64,000 nucleotides of DNA from Lunularia cruciata (GCA_948567375.1 OX419759.1:60489493-60553492), one strand, 5' to 3'. Shown: positions 1 through 13,277, numbered from the stretch's first letter. Made by a program: numbers and translations. The notes: generated by a model from the letters alone, not told the origin.

Positions 1-3000
1 AGACGAGCCAATCATAATCACAGAGGATATTTCAGATTCAATAATCTGGACAAATATGCATCCTTCTATCGAGACTGTGGTCATTCCTCCTAAGGACGTT
101 GATTCTCAGCAAGTCCTTGCAACTTTAAGACGTTTTGACTTCGACTCTGAAATCCGCCTCATGAGCAGCATAGTCCTTGAAATGCCCTCATCGAAATCAA
201 GTTTCGATGAAGCCAGAACTTGGGTGCTTGTGAAAGGGGCACCGGAGAGGTAGGTCATGGACAGTTCTGAAGTAAAGCCCTGAGGGAATAGAAAGTAATA
301 CTAGTCAGACTTAAGCTTCACTTATTTGTTGCTTGGACTTGTAGGAACTCATGGACAAAACCCTGTACATGTGCTTAAAAGAATATTCTTTGCACTCGAT
401 ATCATGCTTCGCTTTAAATTCTCATTGATGTGGTTCTGATACATTTTGCAGTTTGCAGGAAGTTTGCACCGCTGAGTCATTACCTCAAGATTTTAATATT
501 CAACTCCAGGAACTTACTCTGAGTGGCTACCGTGTTCTCGCATGTGCATATCGGTTGCTTGGGTCTATAACTTTGCAGCAGGTCAGCCACCGTCAACTGC
601 AGCCCTAACTAACTATCATACTTGAAAAACTGTCCTACAGCACATGATATGAGCAGTATGTCAAGTACATATATAAGAGCCGATTTTAATTGTGTACGCT
701 GAAACGATCCTCACCTTTTCTCAATTCCGGTAACAGAGAACTGCATTTAACACATTGACCGTGATTGTAGGTCCTGGTCGCCAATCGAAGTCAAATGGAA
801 ATAGGTTTAATCTTCTGTGGTTTCATGGCTATGGAGAACAAGGTTAAGGCAGAAACCTCAGATGTTCTACTCCAATTAGCCAGGGCTGGTCTACGTGAAG
901 TGATGGTGACAGGCGACAATCCATTGACTGCAATCTCTGTCTGCAGGTACCGTCTTTATTTGCCTTACGCTAATGGAAATACTTTCTAGAGATCTCAAAA
1001 ATGTCACAAAATTCTCCAAGACCCCATACATGACTACTTCACTCCTTGTTCGACCACCTCCTGTAACAGAACGGATGAAGCTTTGGGAAGTACATATGCA
1101 TAGTGGTTGAACTCATACCCCTGCTGAAGTGTCTGCTGATATAGCTTACTTGCTTCTCTATCTGCGCTAATGGCCTTCTCGCCTGGGCTCAAAAGCATAG
1201 AACCTACTGTGGAAGGCTAGCATTGAGAGAGAGCCCGCTAATACAGTGCAATCGGTTCTTTGGCCATTGTTGCAAGTAGTTTGTGAAGTAATTGTTGCTC
1301 GTCCCTTATCATAGCAAAGAAGCCTCCAGTCCAGCCCGAACAATCGGTTAGTACATACCTCGCTCATTTAAGTTTTAGTGACCTACGAACTTCTTACCAA
1401 AATAACAACCGTGGCTGATAGGACTAATCAACAGCAAGATGCTCGCATATATCTTCCTAAGATAATGTAAACTTATGTTATGTTTCCTTGCAGGCAGTGT
1501 GGCCCTTTCTTCTTGCGGTCAGCATGTCGGACATTTCTCATAGATCGGACTGCCGACTCCCCTTTGGGACAATACAAAAGCGGTTGTGTTTTGAAAGATG
1601 TGGATTCTGAACGGGACATCGAACTTGACACGATCTTTCCTTCTTGGTTGGGATCGGGAGACGTTGTTACAAGTCCTGGAAGAGAAGTAAGCAGCGAAAG
1701 CTCTGACACATGCGAGTTGCAACCAACCTCACTTGATAGGGATCTTACTAAGATCATCTCTGGGTTCTTTCGAGAAACCGTTTGATAGTAGAGTGATAAC
1801 AGTATAGTGCATGTCATAGAATTAATTGGAATGGCATAGGTTTGTCTCATAATCGGAAACCTCATGTGAAGACTTACTCTTGTTGTATATGTAAGCGCAG
1901 AGCACCTTGGGTACAGTGGCCCCAGTGAATCTTGCTGTCACCGGCCGAGCATTTTCTGCCCTCTCGATACAGCATGACAAGTTGATAGAGAAATTTATGG
2001 AGCGAACAGGCTCCACTCATGTGAAGATTACTGAATGTGTAACACCTTTTCAAATGGTCCTCACCCAGGCAAATATTTTCTCTCGAATGTCACCACAGAA
2101 CAAGCTTGAACTAATGCGGGGTCTTCAGGATCTAGGCTACGTTGTGTGCATGTACGTACGTGACCTTATGGCCCTCCCTTCCTTTATGCTATATCATTCA
2201 TGCGCACTCAAAGGAAAATAGTAGATGAGAGATCAAATTGAGTTTAATATCACTGTACTGAGGTTGCCACTTAAATGCGAGATGAGTGCATACGAAGAGA
2301 TAGCATTAAATAAAGTCTAAGGCTTCCTGGAAACAGGATTGAGTTCTGCAAGCATGTTGGTGTCCAGATACCTTCTGGATCCTGGATATGCTGATACGTG
2401 AATGTGCACAGGACAGGAGATGGAGCAAATGACTCAGGTGCACTGAAAGCTGCTGATGTTGGTATCAGGTACATTCTTCCTAGCTCCAAAAGTAACGCTA
2501 TCTTGCATCTGACTTTCGATGGCCCTGTCAGAAAATAAGCCTGAGATAAACTTATGCGAGTTCCTCACAGAGCTCAGCTTCTTGCTTCTTGTGATGCAGC
2601 ATTGCCAGCAAGCCTGTGGAGAGCACAGATGTAATGGCTGCTGGACCTAGTATTGCTGCTCCATTCTCAACGAAACTTGCACACATCGGTGTTGTGCCTA
2701 TGGTAGACCATCGGTGATTGATGTATCAGAGAATGTTTGCTCAATACTCCATACTTTCGCAACCAAAAGCATAAATAAACTATTGTGTCGTTTGACGATG
2801 CATAATTTTGCTTCTTAAAGTTGGTTAAAAACTGTGGGTTGAACTTTTTACTGTAGAAGTTGACATTACTATGTCGCGTACCTCCGAAGATAGTCAATGT
2901 ACTTGCGACAGGGCAATTGTACAACCTCAGAACTATTTTAATTTCTCTTGCCGCACATATGTTGCAGGTCCTTGCTGAAGGCCGATGTGCTTTAGTGAAT

Positions 3001-4796
3001 GCGACAGTCATGTTTAAATATATGTATTTTTATGCCCTCATTCAGGCGACATCTGTTATGGTTCTGTACAAGTACGTCTCGTTCCGGACTTCTAAATGTT
3101 TGCGGCTCTGATGATTAATGAAAGCAGTAGTTTATGTAGACTGTCTATTCCAAGTGGTTCAGCCACCCGTATGAGTTGTGAAGTGATTTGTGAGGTTTTG
3201 CTTCAGAACTTGTATATACTCCCAGTTGCAGCGGGTGTCTACTTCTGGTAGGCAGGGGTTTCGACGTTTCGTTAGGGTTTTTTTATTAATTTTCACCATG
3301 TTTATACCGTTTCTGCTGTCGGGGAAAGAGCAACAGCGTAATCAAATGCATCGGAAGTTGTTGGAAGTGGGAGAAAGAGGAAGCCTAGTCAAAAGGATAC
3401 GTATACTATCCTACTTCTCAGAACGGTGTTTTGTCGCAGATATCAGTTAGAACTATTCGAATATCAGTATTTGTGGGCAGATTTGGGCCTCGTGTTTCCT
3501 ATGGTTCTGTTCATGCCTGCCACTCAACCCAGAACAGAGCTGTCTCGAGGCAAGCCTGAAAGTAACTTGCTAGCTCTGCCAATTCTAATAAGTGTGTACG
3601 GACAAAGCTTCTTCATCATGTTATTTCAGGCAATGGCGCAAGTTTATCTCCAGCACCAGGTGAGTGATCGGTAAGTCCCCAAAAAATTGTACCATGCGCT
3701 TTGATCACTTCCCCTACCTATTGAAGAATCTAGACCTATTATTTGACATGATTGAAATACTGCTAACTGTGACCAAGGCACGAGTTTCCTCTGTTTGAAA
3801 TAGCAAACATCCTTCACTAGAGTTCCTCAGAAGTCAATTCAGCTCGAAGAAGCATGACAGATAAATGCAACATAACTTTTACTTGGATGTGTGGATGTTC
3901 TACCTAGAGCTGGTATGAGAACCCGAACGACCAGAATCATGGTAGTCATACAGCAGATCCGGCAGAGAAATCGAAGTACAGCTCAGATCACAACCAAAAC
4001 AGCACCGTTTCATTTCTCTTCTCCTCGTTACAGGTGACTAACAAACTCGAACTTGAATTGGATATGCTGGCGTTCATAGATACACCTGGAAATTGCATGT
4101 CTTCATCTGCTCCAAGCTCAACATGCTGTCCATGATCATATCTACAGCTACACCGGAAACACGGTTACTGCTTAGGTTTGTCGAAAAGGGGTGGTCCTAT
4201 GGCAGTGTCTCCAACCTCTTAAGTCTATAATTCATCGCTTAGAATTGCTCCAGATGCAAGTCTACATAAGAACTATATGGATGTCTGGCTACTTCTTTAA
4301 TTACTGACCGTTCTGCGGTGCGTTGCAGTACGTGAGCATGGCTATGGCACTCAGCCAAAGTTTTGGGATGTTCAGGTGCTCACCTTTCAGCAACATCCCT
4401 TTGGTTGCTTCCATGATCTGTTTATACGCACTCTCTTCAGTTTTTATGTTGAAGCCGATGCCCTTTTCTATCAAAGCATTCAGCTTGGTTGATCTCACAG
4501 AACATAAGAATTTCCTATACGGACTCTGGGTTATGGCCGTTGGTAACTCCCTTCTCTTTATAATTTTTGAACGGTATTCAGTGAATCATAAGTCTACGGA
4601 ACTAGACATGTCAAATACACTTGATGAGGAGATGGAGGTGGATCATATAAGACGTCCACCATCCCCATTCCAAAAATTAATGACAGTGCTAAAGGGTGAA
4701 GGGGAAACATGCAGCCCTTTGAAGCCTGTAGTACCTGATTTTTTTCGGATAGCCAAAATCGCGGATCCAATTTGGGCACGAGTTTCAAACCTATGA
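1..4796 (+). CDS. P5B-type P-type ATPase (ATP13A2/YPK9-like), 3' part
   Basis: Partial gene; the 5' part with the phosphorylation-site Asp lies outside the window. Eleven exons join with consistent phases: <1-249, 452-581, 771-946, 1494-1686, 1901-2151, 2412-2468, 2600-2702, 2968-3071, 3440-3659, 3908-4033 and 4329-4796 (TGA), giving about 691 visible residues. Motifs in order are the nucleotide-domain KGAPE (exons 1-2), GYRVLACAYR, ENK...MVTGDN (exon 3), a MSPQNK segment (exon 5), the hinge TGDGANDSGALKAAD (exon 6), then GIS and APF before EGRCALV. Six hydrophobic segments follow (M5-M10), including STVSFLFSSLQY (exons 10-11), which matches the NTxxFxxSxxQY block typical of P5 pumps. Family knowledge: P5B pumps sit in vacuolar, lysosomal or endosomal membranes and animal ATP13A2 exports polyamines; the substrate here is inferred only. 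Family and frame are secure. The acceptors of exons 4 and 7 are the least certain. Normal codons without internal stops suggest a functional gene. Confidence 0.93.
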
Positions 4797-7439
4797 TGCT
4801 GGATATGTATTATGATACACATTCAGTGGTTGTGCAATCTACTAGTGAGTTCTTTTAATTTGGAGTTCATGTTATCACAAGAGACAATTGATTACAAGTT
4901 CACGGCTGCTAGAGAGCTGCAATTATGAAACTTGAAGGCGATTCTTCCGACCTGAGGTCCTCTTCCATAGCACATCTCAACTCGCTGTTCCAAAGCGGAG
5001 ATATTGGGGAAGTACCTGCTGTAAGATGTCCAACGACGTGTGGTTCTAATCAGGGTCAAAGAATCTAAGTGCCGGACTGCTATACATGTACGCTGATCTT
5101 CTTCCTTTGCGCTTCCTCGACTTAAGACAGATAACCATTCACTCTGTCTTGACAGTGACAAAGATCATGACAGGTTGTTGAGTTTTCTAGCAGTATCACC
5201 GCCTTGCTTCTCCTAACGTGCGTCTTTGTTGAGCTGCGTGCCTTGTAACGGACGATTGTGTCTGAATCTTAAACAATGGCTCTAAGTGTCTGTGACTTTC
5301 GAAGCACTGGTACTTAGAGTTATGGGCTGGTCTCGCTGGTAAACTTAAAGCTATTGTTTGCGCACATGCTCTAGATTAGCTGGATTTGCTGTTCAGATTT
5401 TGGAAACACATTTCAGATACGTGAAGGGTCAGTCAATGTTCTGAATATCTGCTTTGGTGAATATGTGCATTAGGATATCTGCAACTTTCTTGTAACGATT
5501 CTATCGTAACCACATTTGTCGTTTGACTCTATTTACTCCAAGCATGCCTATTAAGGTTATCAGGAAGTGGACTAAGTAGGCTGCTGCTTGCCTCATCACG
5601 AGTACATGAGCCAGTTATGAGAATCTCTCACATGTCGTTGGGGATGATACTGAAATGTGTGTAGGGTCCTTTCATTCAGATATACTTCTCGTACTTAATG
5701 TTCGTCAACAACCTGTTAATTTAGAAAGAGTTCGTAAGTACTTTCAACTGCATTCTACCCAGCACTGTAAGCATGTTTCCCCGGGGTACCTGTGGATAGG
5801 AAACGTGTACTTTTCTCAAAATTGTTTGTACTCAATAAGACCTGCAAGATTAAATCTTTTCAATGTCCTGTCGAAAAGCACTGTTCCCGATTGCTATGAA
5901 CTTGAACAGCTTATGTCCACCTCTAATTCAGACTCAAAAAGTCTCACCAAGGGAATGTAGCACCTGCCGCTTATATAGGGAGAACCCAACATTCAGGACA
6001 ACATACCCGCTATTTGGAAAGACGCTGACTGACTGACAGCCTGAGGATTTGACGTGTAGGTGAAGCAGCTTGCTAGAGACCTAAATTCAGAGGAAACGTA
6101 CTACACCTAGTTCTGCTAGGATGTAGGCAGAATCTTTCAAAGAGAACTACTGCAACAGATAGAATTGACAGAAGATTCGCCGCAACCCCCAAAAGTCGAA
6201 ACGTTCACCTTTTGAACTTGAATTTCCTGGGTGCTCACATGGAACTGTATACTCAACCTCTCTTACACAGCTGAGTTGTTAGAGAACTCCTTGCTAAACT
6301 TCGACGAGCTCTGAAGGTAAAACAGAACTGAAAGCACTAAATGCATCTATCATTTGCATAGGTAGAGATGCAAGCCGGCAAGCTCTTACTTCGGCCAACG
6401 CGTATGGATGAAATGCCTTTGCAACATCGTACTTCACAAGAAGATTTCTTGAATTTCTTTCACAAATTCGTTCAGCCGATCGCATATCTAAGTTCTAGAA
6501 CAGCAACTAAATATCGGTATATTCCGCGGATTCCGGTCTATGTGTATATGTCTGCCTCTACCAGACTTGCTTCTGTGATGTGGTGAATTACGATTATTGA
6601 TATGTATCAAACCACAGACAGTGTAACCTCTAGTAATTCCATCACGAGGCTCTTGCTGCATCATGTATACGATACCGCTATCTAAGAGATATGACGTGAG
6701 AAGGTTTGCCCACGTTAAGAAGACGTCATCTAATGGCCATAGCCTTTACACACCCATGGAATTGTTGACTCGGCTCATAAGCGATAAGATGGTTCGAAAC
6801 TTGTGTCCAATGAAGCTACATATTCCCCATACCTCCTCAAATTGATTCTGATAAATTAGTTAACTTTCAACTCTTTCGCTTGAATCTGTTTACTCCATAA
6901 ATTCCTTTACTATCTTGAGCGAGAACATCGAACTTGGTCGCGTCTCCTCTCCGCGGAAGGAAAACTGCACTTGCGGGTTAAGTTCGTCCAACGAAGAGCA
7001 CAATGATAGAAACGAAGGATGCTTTTCTACTCCAAAGTATATCAAATTCTTAGTTTACAAACACTTTTTCTTTTCCCTTTTCTTGAGCTGCGGTAATCCC
7101 AAAGCTCACTTTGAAACTAACGCAACTAAGGCTATGAATATCCCATCTTCCTTTAGCGTTTCCGTATAGGATCTGTTGCTAATGTCCATGTCTTTAATAT
7201 TTGTCTCAATGGGCAAGAACCCTCCTGATAAGAAAGTGAGGCTGGAAGAGTAGTAGCGTTACTTAAAGTCTTTGCTCACTGATGTTGCGTGGTAGTTGTG
7301 GTAAAATTACTGCTCCTTCAGTATTTGAGATTGTTCTGCGGCTTCCATTGTTCGCGGAAGAATGGTAGCAGCAGAAGCGGTTGCTGCATCTCATGATCAC
7401 TGCCATAGGCTCTCCTCGGCGAAGGCAGACCGGCCAACT
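4797..7439. other. Intergenic stretch after the P5B gene; no gene recognised
   Basis: This contains the 3' UTR of the ATPase and then about 2.5 kb in which open stretches of 60-100 codons occur on both strands (the longest at 5655-5960 +) but none resembles a known family or has convincing flanking splice sites. A minus-strand segment near 5440-5480 reads like the end of a copia pol (KVADIL...FTKA) but is too short to call. GC content is close to the neighbouring genes, unlike the AT-rich repeat block further right. Confidence 0.5.
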
Positions 7440-7640
7440 AGTTTGTAACCCAAGGTCAATAATATAAGCCCCTTGAAGGATGTAGCCCCATTTTACCCCC
7501 TATGTCTTCAATAACATAAGCCCCTTGAAGGACTTAGCCCCATTTTACCCCTATGTCTTTTCCATGTTCCGCTTAATGGGATCTTCCCATCCGTCTTGTT
7601 TTCACATGCGGTCGCTTTTTCCACACCTTGGAGGACCATG
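7440..7640 (+). repeat. 3' tail of a retroelement, with a 51-bp tandem duplication
   Basis: Two adjacent copies of a roughly 51-bp unit (about 7457-7507 and 7508-7558) share ATAAGCCCCTTGAAGGA, TAGCCCCATTTTACCCC and TATGTCTT. The second half (GCTTAATGGGATC...CATCCGTCTTGTTTTC) aligns by eye with 61990-62090, the 3' end of the retroelement fragment there, and more weakly with 55145-55220. The region is therefore a third, very short, 3'-end-only copy of the same family, with an internal duplication of its terminal motif. Confidence 0.55.
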
Positions 7641-8824
7641 TTCGGTCCAATACTTGATCGAGAAAGGCGACCGCGTAGGATAAGAAGAAGGATGGGAAGA
7701 ATACTTAATCAACCATGTTAATAATCTGAAATAAAATTTGTCGCTAGTTGCACTTGACTGTAACTAGCTGCATTAAGACTAAGTCATTTTGACGTTTTCT
7801 TTCCATTAAAATTGAGGCGAGCTTCATCGTATATTGCTACTTTCTTGATTGCATTTGATTGTTCATACAAGGTTAGACTGATTGAAAATGGTTTTGTTAC
7901 ATTGAATGTCAATTAATGGACACGAGCTAACGAGCACTAGAATTTCTAAAGAGTGGTACGTACTTCATGCTTATTTAATTTTTAATGTAATCTTCCCAGA
8001 CGGCTGTCACTATTTTATTAACGAAGACGTACTTCGGAACTAAATCAAACTTTAGAATAATATGAAGTAGTTTAAGATTCATATCTTTGGCTTACTATGC
8101 ACCATCCGGTCTTGATATGCAACAATGTCTTCTACTAATCTTTACAAGTCTCAATTGTAGCCCTAAAATGTTCTGTCAGTGTGAGCTCAATCATCATTCT
8201 TATTCTAATTCTAATGATTAGATTATTCAGTAAATTTGGCTGAAATTCAATGCTTTGTATAGCAGCCAAATCGACTAGAGTTTAGAGTAGCATGCACTAA
8301 TCTCTTATGACTATCTTTTACTTCTTTGCTTCTTTGCAATGTTTTTTAAACTGCACGGGCAATATTTCCATGTGCCTGTTCTCTCATTGCCACTGTTTAC
8401 TGTGAGATTCAGAGCGTATTGCAACTTGGATACTCCAAATCATCCGATTTCTTCTTGTAGGCCCAAGTCAACTTACTCTTGGCAGCAACAACAATACATG
8501 CCTCAAGATCCTAAAGAAACAGATTCGGTAGAAAAGAACTATTCACTTTACATCATCAACTATCTGCGGTATATCCTGTTCTCCGAATAACAAACACCTG
8601 TGGAACCTTCACCTTTTGCCTTTACATATTGAAGAGGACATGAACTCATTCGTAGTTTGGTGCCTGATGGGATTTGAGAAACAAAGTCATGGGGATTAGA
8701 TATTAGTTGGTACCTGATTTCGTGGAGTTGAATAGATATTTGTTCGGCTTCTAGTATCGCTGTGCTTGCTTGCTGCTTTTGACTGTTGTTTGTTGACTGG
8801 TGGTCATTATGCACATAAAGCAAG
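7641..8824. other. Intergenic; nothing recognised
   Basis: AT-richer than the flanking genes. One open stretch at 8339-8590 (+) matches nothing I know. The right end may be the 3' UTR of the minus-strand gene candidate that follows. Confidence 0.4.
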
Positions 8825-11800
8825 CTAGTAATACAAATGATGATGATGATTAGTCTCCAAGTTGTCAAAAAGGCTGAGGTCAACCTTTCGACCCCCACCT
8901 CCGTTGGAGGTTTTTGGTAGTCCTTTGATCTTTAGCTGAAAAGTCCTTGTGGGGTCGTGTGAGGCACGCGCTTCCCACACGCAAGGGAGAAGAATCTTCA
9001 ACCACTTTGAATTGCTGATTTTGTTAGGACTTTCCAGCACCTCCTGAAACAGTCCTGGTGCTTACCAAAGACAGAACATATCGTCCATGACCCGCGAGCC
9101 AAGGCAGAAGCTGAAACCGAAATTCTTTGAAGTTGGAGAGAGGTCCAAGATAATTGATGCAAGGTGAGGTGGGCTTTGCGAATTGATTCGCAAGGACAGG
9201 GTGTTTGGAATTTTGTCAATCTCTACTCCATCATTACGAGTGTTCTGCTCGTTCTTTGAAATTCGGCTTGCTTTCGGGGATTCGTGGTCATCAATGTCAT
9301 GTAAAATGTACTTGTAAAGGTCATATTGGACGTAACTGTAATATATGAATGGGCCCCCTGTTGACATCCACTGTTGCTGAATGAAGCAATCTATTTCATC
9401 ATCAGAGCTCTTTCAGCAAGCTTGATCCTCGCGTATGTTTTGCCCAGTAAATTGCTCCACTCGTTTAGAGACACTAGAGGAGACTGCATGCGGCTACTGT
9501 AACGCCGTTCCTTATGGATCAGGGAATGATTGAGGTCTGGCACTCATGGTTTGGACTTCCAAATATGTCCAGCACTGTCACCAGTTCTCTTAAAGTATGC
9601 CAATATTTTAATAAGAATCTGAGTCCCAACATGATTAGGATAGCATATTCTTCATGGTATCCTGGCTCTTACATTGTAATTATAGTCAAAATAGAGGTGC
9701 CATGGTAGATGTTCTATTATTTTCAGCCTTCAACCTTTTTGGCAAATCTTAGATCTTTCAGTGAATCATGTCACGCGAATCCAGTTGAAACAAAGGATTC
9801 CAAAACTCAGACCAATGTAGATCATAAAATGGGGCCAATTCCAGTTGTAACTTAAATTTCTGAGAGAAATTTCCCACTCAAATTGCAAATATGTGATGAT
9901 AAAACTGTAAACCAAATAACTTTACAGCAGTCCCTACTTCTTTTCAAGTGATTACTCACTGTGATCAAATCCTAATGAGATATTTGTTGAATCTCGTATT
10001 TGCTGACTTCCTTGAGCTTGTTCAACAACTGTTCTCTTGTCCGTTCGCTTGGTTGTATCTGATGAGCTTCTGTTCACGTCAGCTCCAGAATTCGGCCTGT
10101 CCGCTGCGATGGCAAATTTCTGATACTGTGTAAGCATAACGCTCTAGGAATACTACCATACTCGAAAAGTTGCCCAATTTGGTCCATGCAAGTTACGATG
10201 TATAATTGGGGGTTTATCACATGCAATCTGCGGCTCCTCTTATAGGGTGCCAATTTTGGAATGGTCTATTTGAAAGAACAGTAATTCTCAAAGTGTTTAT
10301 CTCCTCAAGATATGTCGACAAGCTCCCCAGTAAGAGTCCAGATGGCTACCCACCAACAGTTCAAATAGACAGGATCCGATAAATTAAGCCCAAACAAAAT
10401 GCTTCACTGTTGCCTCATAGGACAAAAGCCCTCGCACCAATCCAGAAGAAAGCTGTGGATTACAGCACCATGGCTTACGCATAAACTTACCAGGTTCACA
10501 AAGAAGGGTCTCCGCGACCATGCGCCACAGTGGGGCTACGATGGTGATACTCATGAGCTTATGTCGCGTCTTCTTTCTTTGCATTTGTGAGGGTGAACTA
10601 TCGAGCAACGTACGTTTTCTCGAGATGTGGGACCACTCAACGGAGAACAGAACCTCTTGACTTTTCCTCGAGAACGTCATTCCTCAAACACGTTTAACAA
10701 GCAGCAGTAGCAAATGAAATGCTAAGGAACTGCAGTTCTAGATTCCCAGCCATCGGATCAGCCGAAGGGTTGAGTTTTTATTCACCTCGGTAAGTAACCT
10801 GATCATTTTCCATTTCAGCACGTTACGAGCTACAAAGTAGCAGTCGCATGTGAACTGCAGCACTAGATTCCTTTTCATAGAGCCAGAGATCATCATTTGA
10901 CCACTCGAATAATAATGACCCTCATCTGTTCTCAAAAGATGAACCTTCTCTACCCTTACCAACAGGAAATTACCTGGCCTTCACCTTTACTCGTATGCAT
11001 CAAAGATGTTCCTGAAAGGAATGGTGGATACTCAATTGGCTCGCCATACTTATACTTACGGAAACTCCTCAATCTTCCTTATAACCACTTTACCTTCACT
11101 TCCAGACATTTTGATCTTGGCGTGTAAATCACAGCTACGAGTTATAATTATATCATTCTAATTTTAATGAATTCCTGAGCTCTCGAGATGTCATCGATTT
11201 GGTCAATTTCACTGCAGGAAAGCTATCCCTGGTGTAATTGTCTTTCACAGTAGCAAGAAATGGTGCTCTCCACAGAACCAGGGTACTAGAAGATGTGCAA
11301 TGATGAGGATATTCCAACTGCGATTGTGGATTTGTTCTATCACCTGCCATCTTGTAAACTGTGCCCAGTTCCTCTCGGCTCAACGGAAATTACCTTCTTT
11401 TCCTGCCCGGAGGCAATCGAGCCGCCCCAGTTGAAGGGTCAATTTTCCTAAGCGAGCAGTGAACACTAGTAGCCCCAAGAAAGGTACTGAAGATTGTAAC
11501 GACTTTAATGTTTAAAAGCTGTCGTGGGATTTATAGTGTAGCGGTGGCTCTCTTTTCCGAATGTACCTAGTACTTAATCCGTATTCATGAGCTCACCGCA
11601 ACCTATTCAACAGATTCCACATGTCTACCGCTGGTTGGTCAAATTTGCTAAAGAATTCCTTTTCAACTCGTCAACATGATTACACAAGGTGAATGTGACA
11701 AGTGTGCGACTTCGGCTAATGCACTCTAAATAGAAAGATGGATCGATTTCTCGAGGTTTGCTGGCTCAACATGGACTGCACACTCACCATTTCAGACAGA

Positions 11801-13277
11801 CAGTAACCTTGGCAGTCAAAATATGCGAAAACGAAATTCTTACAATCGCAATTTTTCCCGGCAGAGGTAGGGAACTGTCGGCAAAGTGATCGAGATCTCC
11901 TACGCTATGCGTGAATTTGTTACTCCCAAAGCTTATCAATGAGCGTGTTTAACTAATCTGCATTTAATCTCATACGGGGATCGGTATAGTCTGTCCTGGA
12001 GACGACCTGGAGCATGCAGTGCCGTGTTCATTTACAGTGGGGATTTGTGTCAAAAACACTGAGTCTCCGGAGTCCATACCATCCAGATTCCTGACTGACT
12101 GACAGTAGGATGAGGGTGTAACAGTGATAAATATCACTCAATCCGAACGCACTGATACTTGGAAGATGGAAAGATAGTCACAGTACAACACCCAATTGGC
12201 TGTGGAGAAGACCGTGCGTGTCTACCCGATGGAGCTCGCTTGTGCACAGGAAAAGTAAAAGATCTCAACCTTCTGACAATCGTCAAGGTTAGGAGTCGTG
12301 GTCTTGGCCAAAAGTGGATAGACGTGCGCACTCCCACAGTACATAGAGTACACTGGGAAGTCTTCTGGAGCCCCAATCTCCATTGTCGTTGTCACTGCGA
12401 CGTTTGGTCCGACGTTATGCGAACTAAGGTACACAGAAAATCATGGAAATGACTTATTCTGCTGTGTACACATCGATCACAACCAAACCCACAGTTGTGA
12501 CACAAGCTAAACCCAGAATACTGTGTTCAAATTCACTCCCATGTCAGAGAAGACCAAGCAAATCAAAGATGGGTCGATAACTCGACTTCTCAAGTTGATA
12601 ACAATAAGCTAACACTAAGAAGAATGAATTGCCCTCAAAGAAGTTATTACAAACTGAGAAGACAAATGCATGTGATCAGGTCCCAATAAACAAGATCACA
12701 GTAATGAAAAGTTGACGAAACAGTGCAGGTTTGTTCACCTGGTCAATAGTTACGCTCCCGGTCCGGAATAAAGGCGGATAAAGCGAACATTGTATCCTCT
12801 ATTCTCCCTGGTTAAAAGTTCTTCTCAAACCCTGAGCGAGAAGAGGTGCTGTTAGAAGAATGATACAGCATATCTGGTCAACTCACCATTATAATAGCAT
12901 TGAAGGCATACATCGATGGATTTTATTTCAAAGCTTTTATTATCTTGTAATTTGTGTAGCATGTATATATGTATACTTTTCGATCTGATATCTTTCTAAG
13001 ACTGGAAAGTACAAGATATAAGATATCAAGATATCTTGCCTGTATCATAACCACGACCACCTGACAAGAAAAAGAAGGATGACCAGTAAAGAGATAATGT
13101 TCTGCCATATGAACCATTCGCATGGTTTGTAACGCACCGATTCTTTTCCACTACAGTAGTACCTGAAAATCGGAGACAACATCCGCATGACAGAATACAC
13201 ATCAAGTTATCAAGTCTATGATTAACCTCCAAGGCTAGAGCAGAAAATCTAGGCAACTCTCTCAGTTGATTAAACAT
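8825..13277 (-). CDS. Unidentified minus-strand multi-exon gene or pseudogene
   Basis: Several minus-strand open segments look exonic because they are coherent and bounded by good splice sites. They are 13026-13277; 12222-12434 (with PEDFPVYSMYC); about 11165-11205 (AQEFIKI); 10786-10925 (EGHYYSSGQMMISG; AG acceptor, GTGAAT donor); 10491 to about 10680 (FSVEWSHISRKR, donor GTAAGT); 10221-10345 (TYLEEINTLRITV, donor GTGATA); 9960-10125 (acceptor TTACACAG, donor GTGAGT); 9066 to about 9400 (FIYYSYVQYDLYKYIL, donor GTAAGC); and a possible last exon 8825-9043 ending in TAG. I do not recognise the protein. Not all phases join: the last two segments would leave an intron of only 22 bp, so at least one boundary is wrong or the locus is decayed. 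GC content resembles the two identified genes, not the repeat block. Start, end and exon count are approximate. Confidence 0.35.

Noticed and set aside
5440-5700. Possible Ty1/copia pol end on the minus strand (KVADIL...FTKA)
   Set aside because: Only about 15 residues resemble the family, with stops on both sides and no RNase H motifs upstream in frame. Chance similarity is likely.
5655-5960. 101-codon plus-strand open frame
   Set aside because: No family resemblance, no splice context, and its neighbourhood has similar open frames on both strands.
9044-9065. Intron joining the two last minus-strand exon candidates
   Set aside because: It would be only 22 bp long and the flanking frames do not match in phase. 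One of the boundaries must be wrong.
12222-12434. Resemblance of PEDFPVYSMYC to the start of a B9 (ciliary) domain
   Set aside because: The downstream sequence does not follow the B9 pattern in any frame, and no second B9 block was found in the candidate exons.
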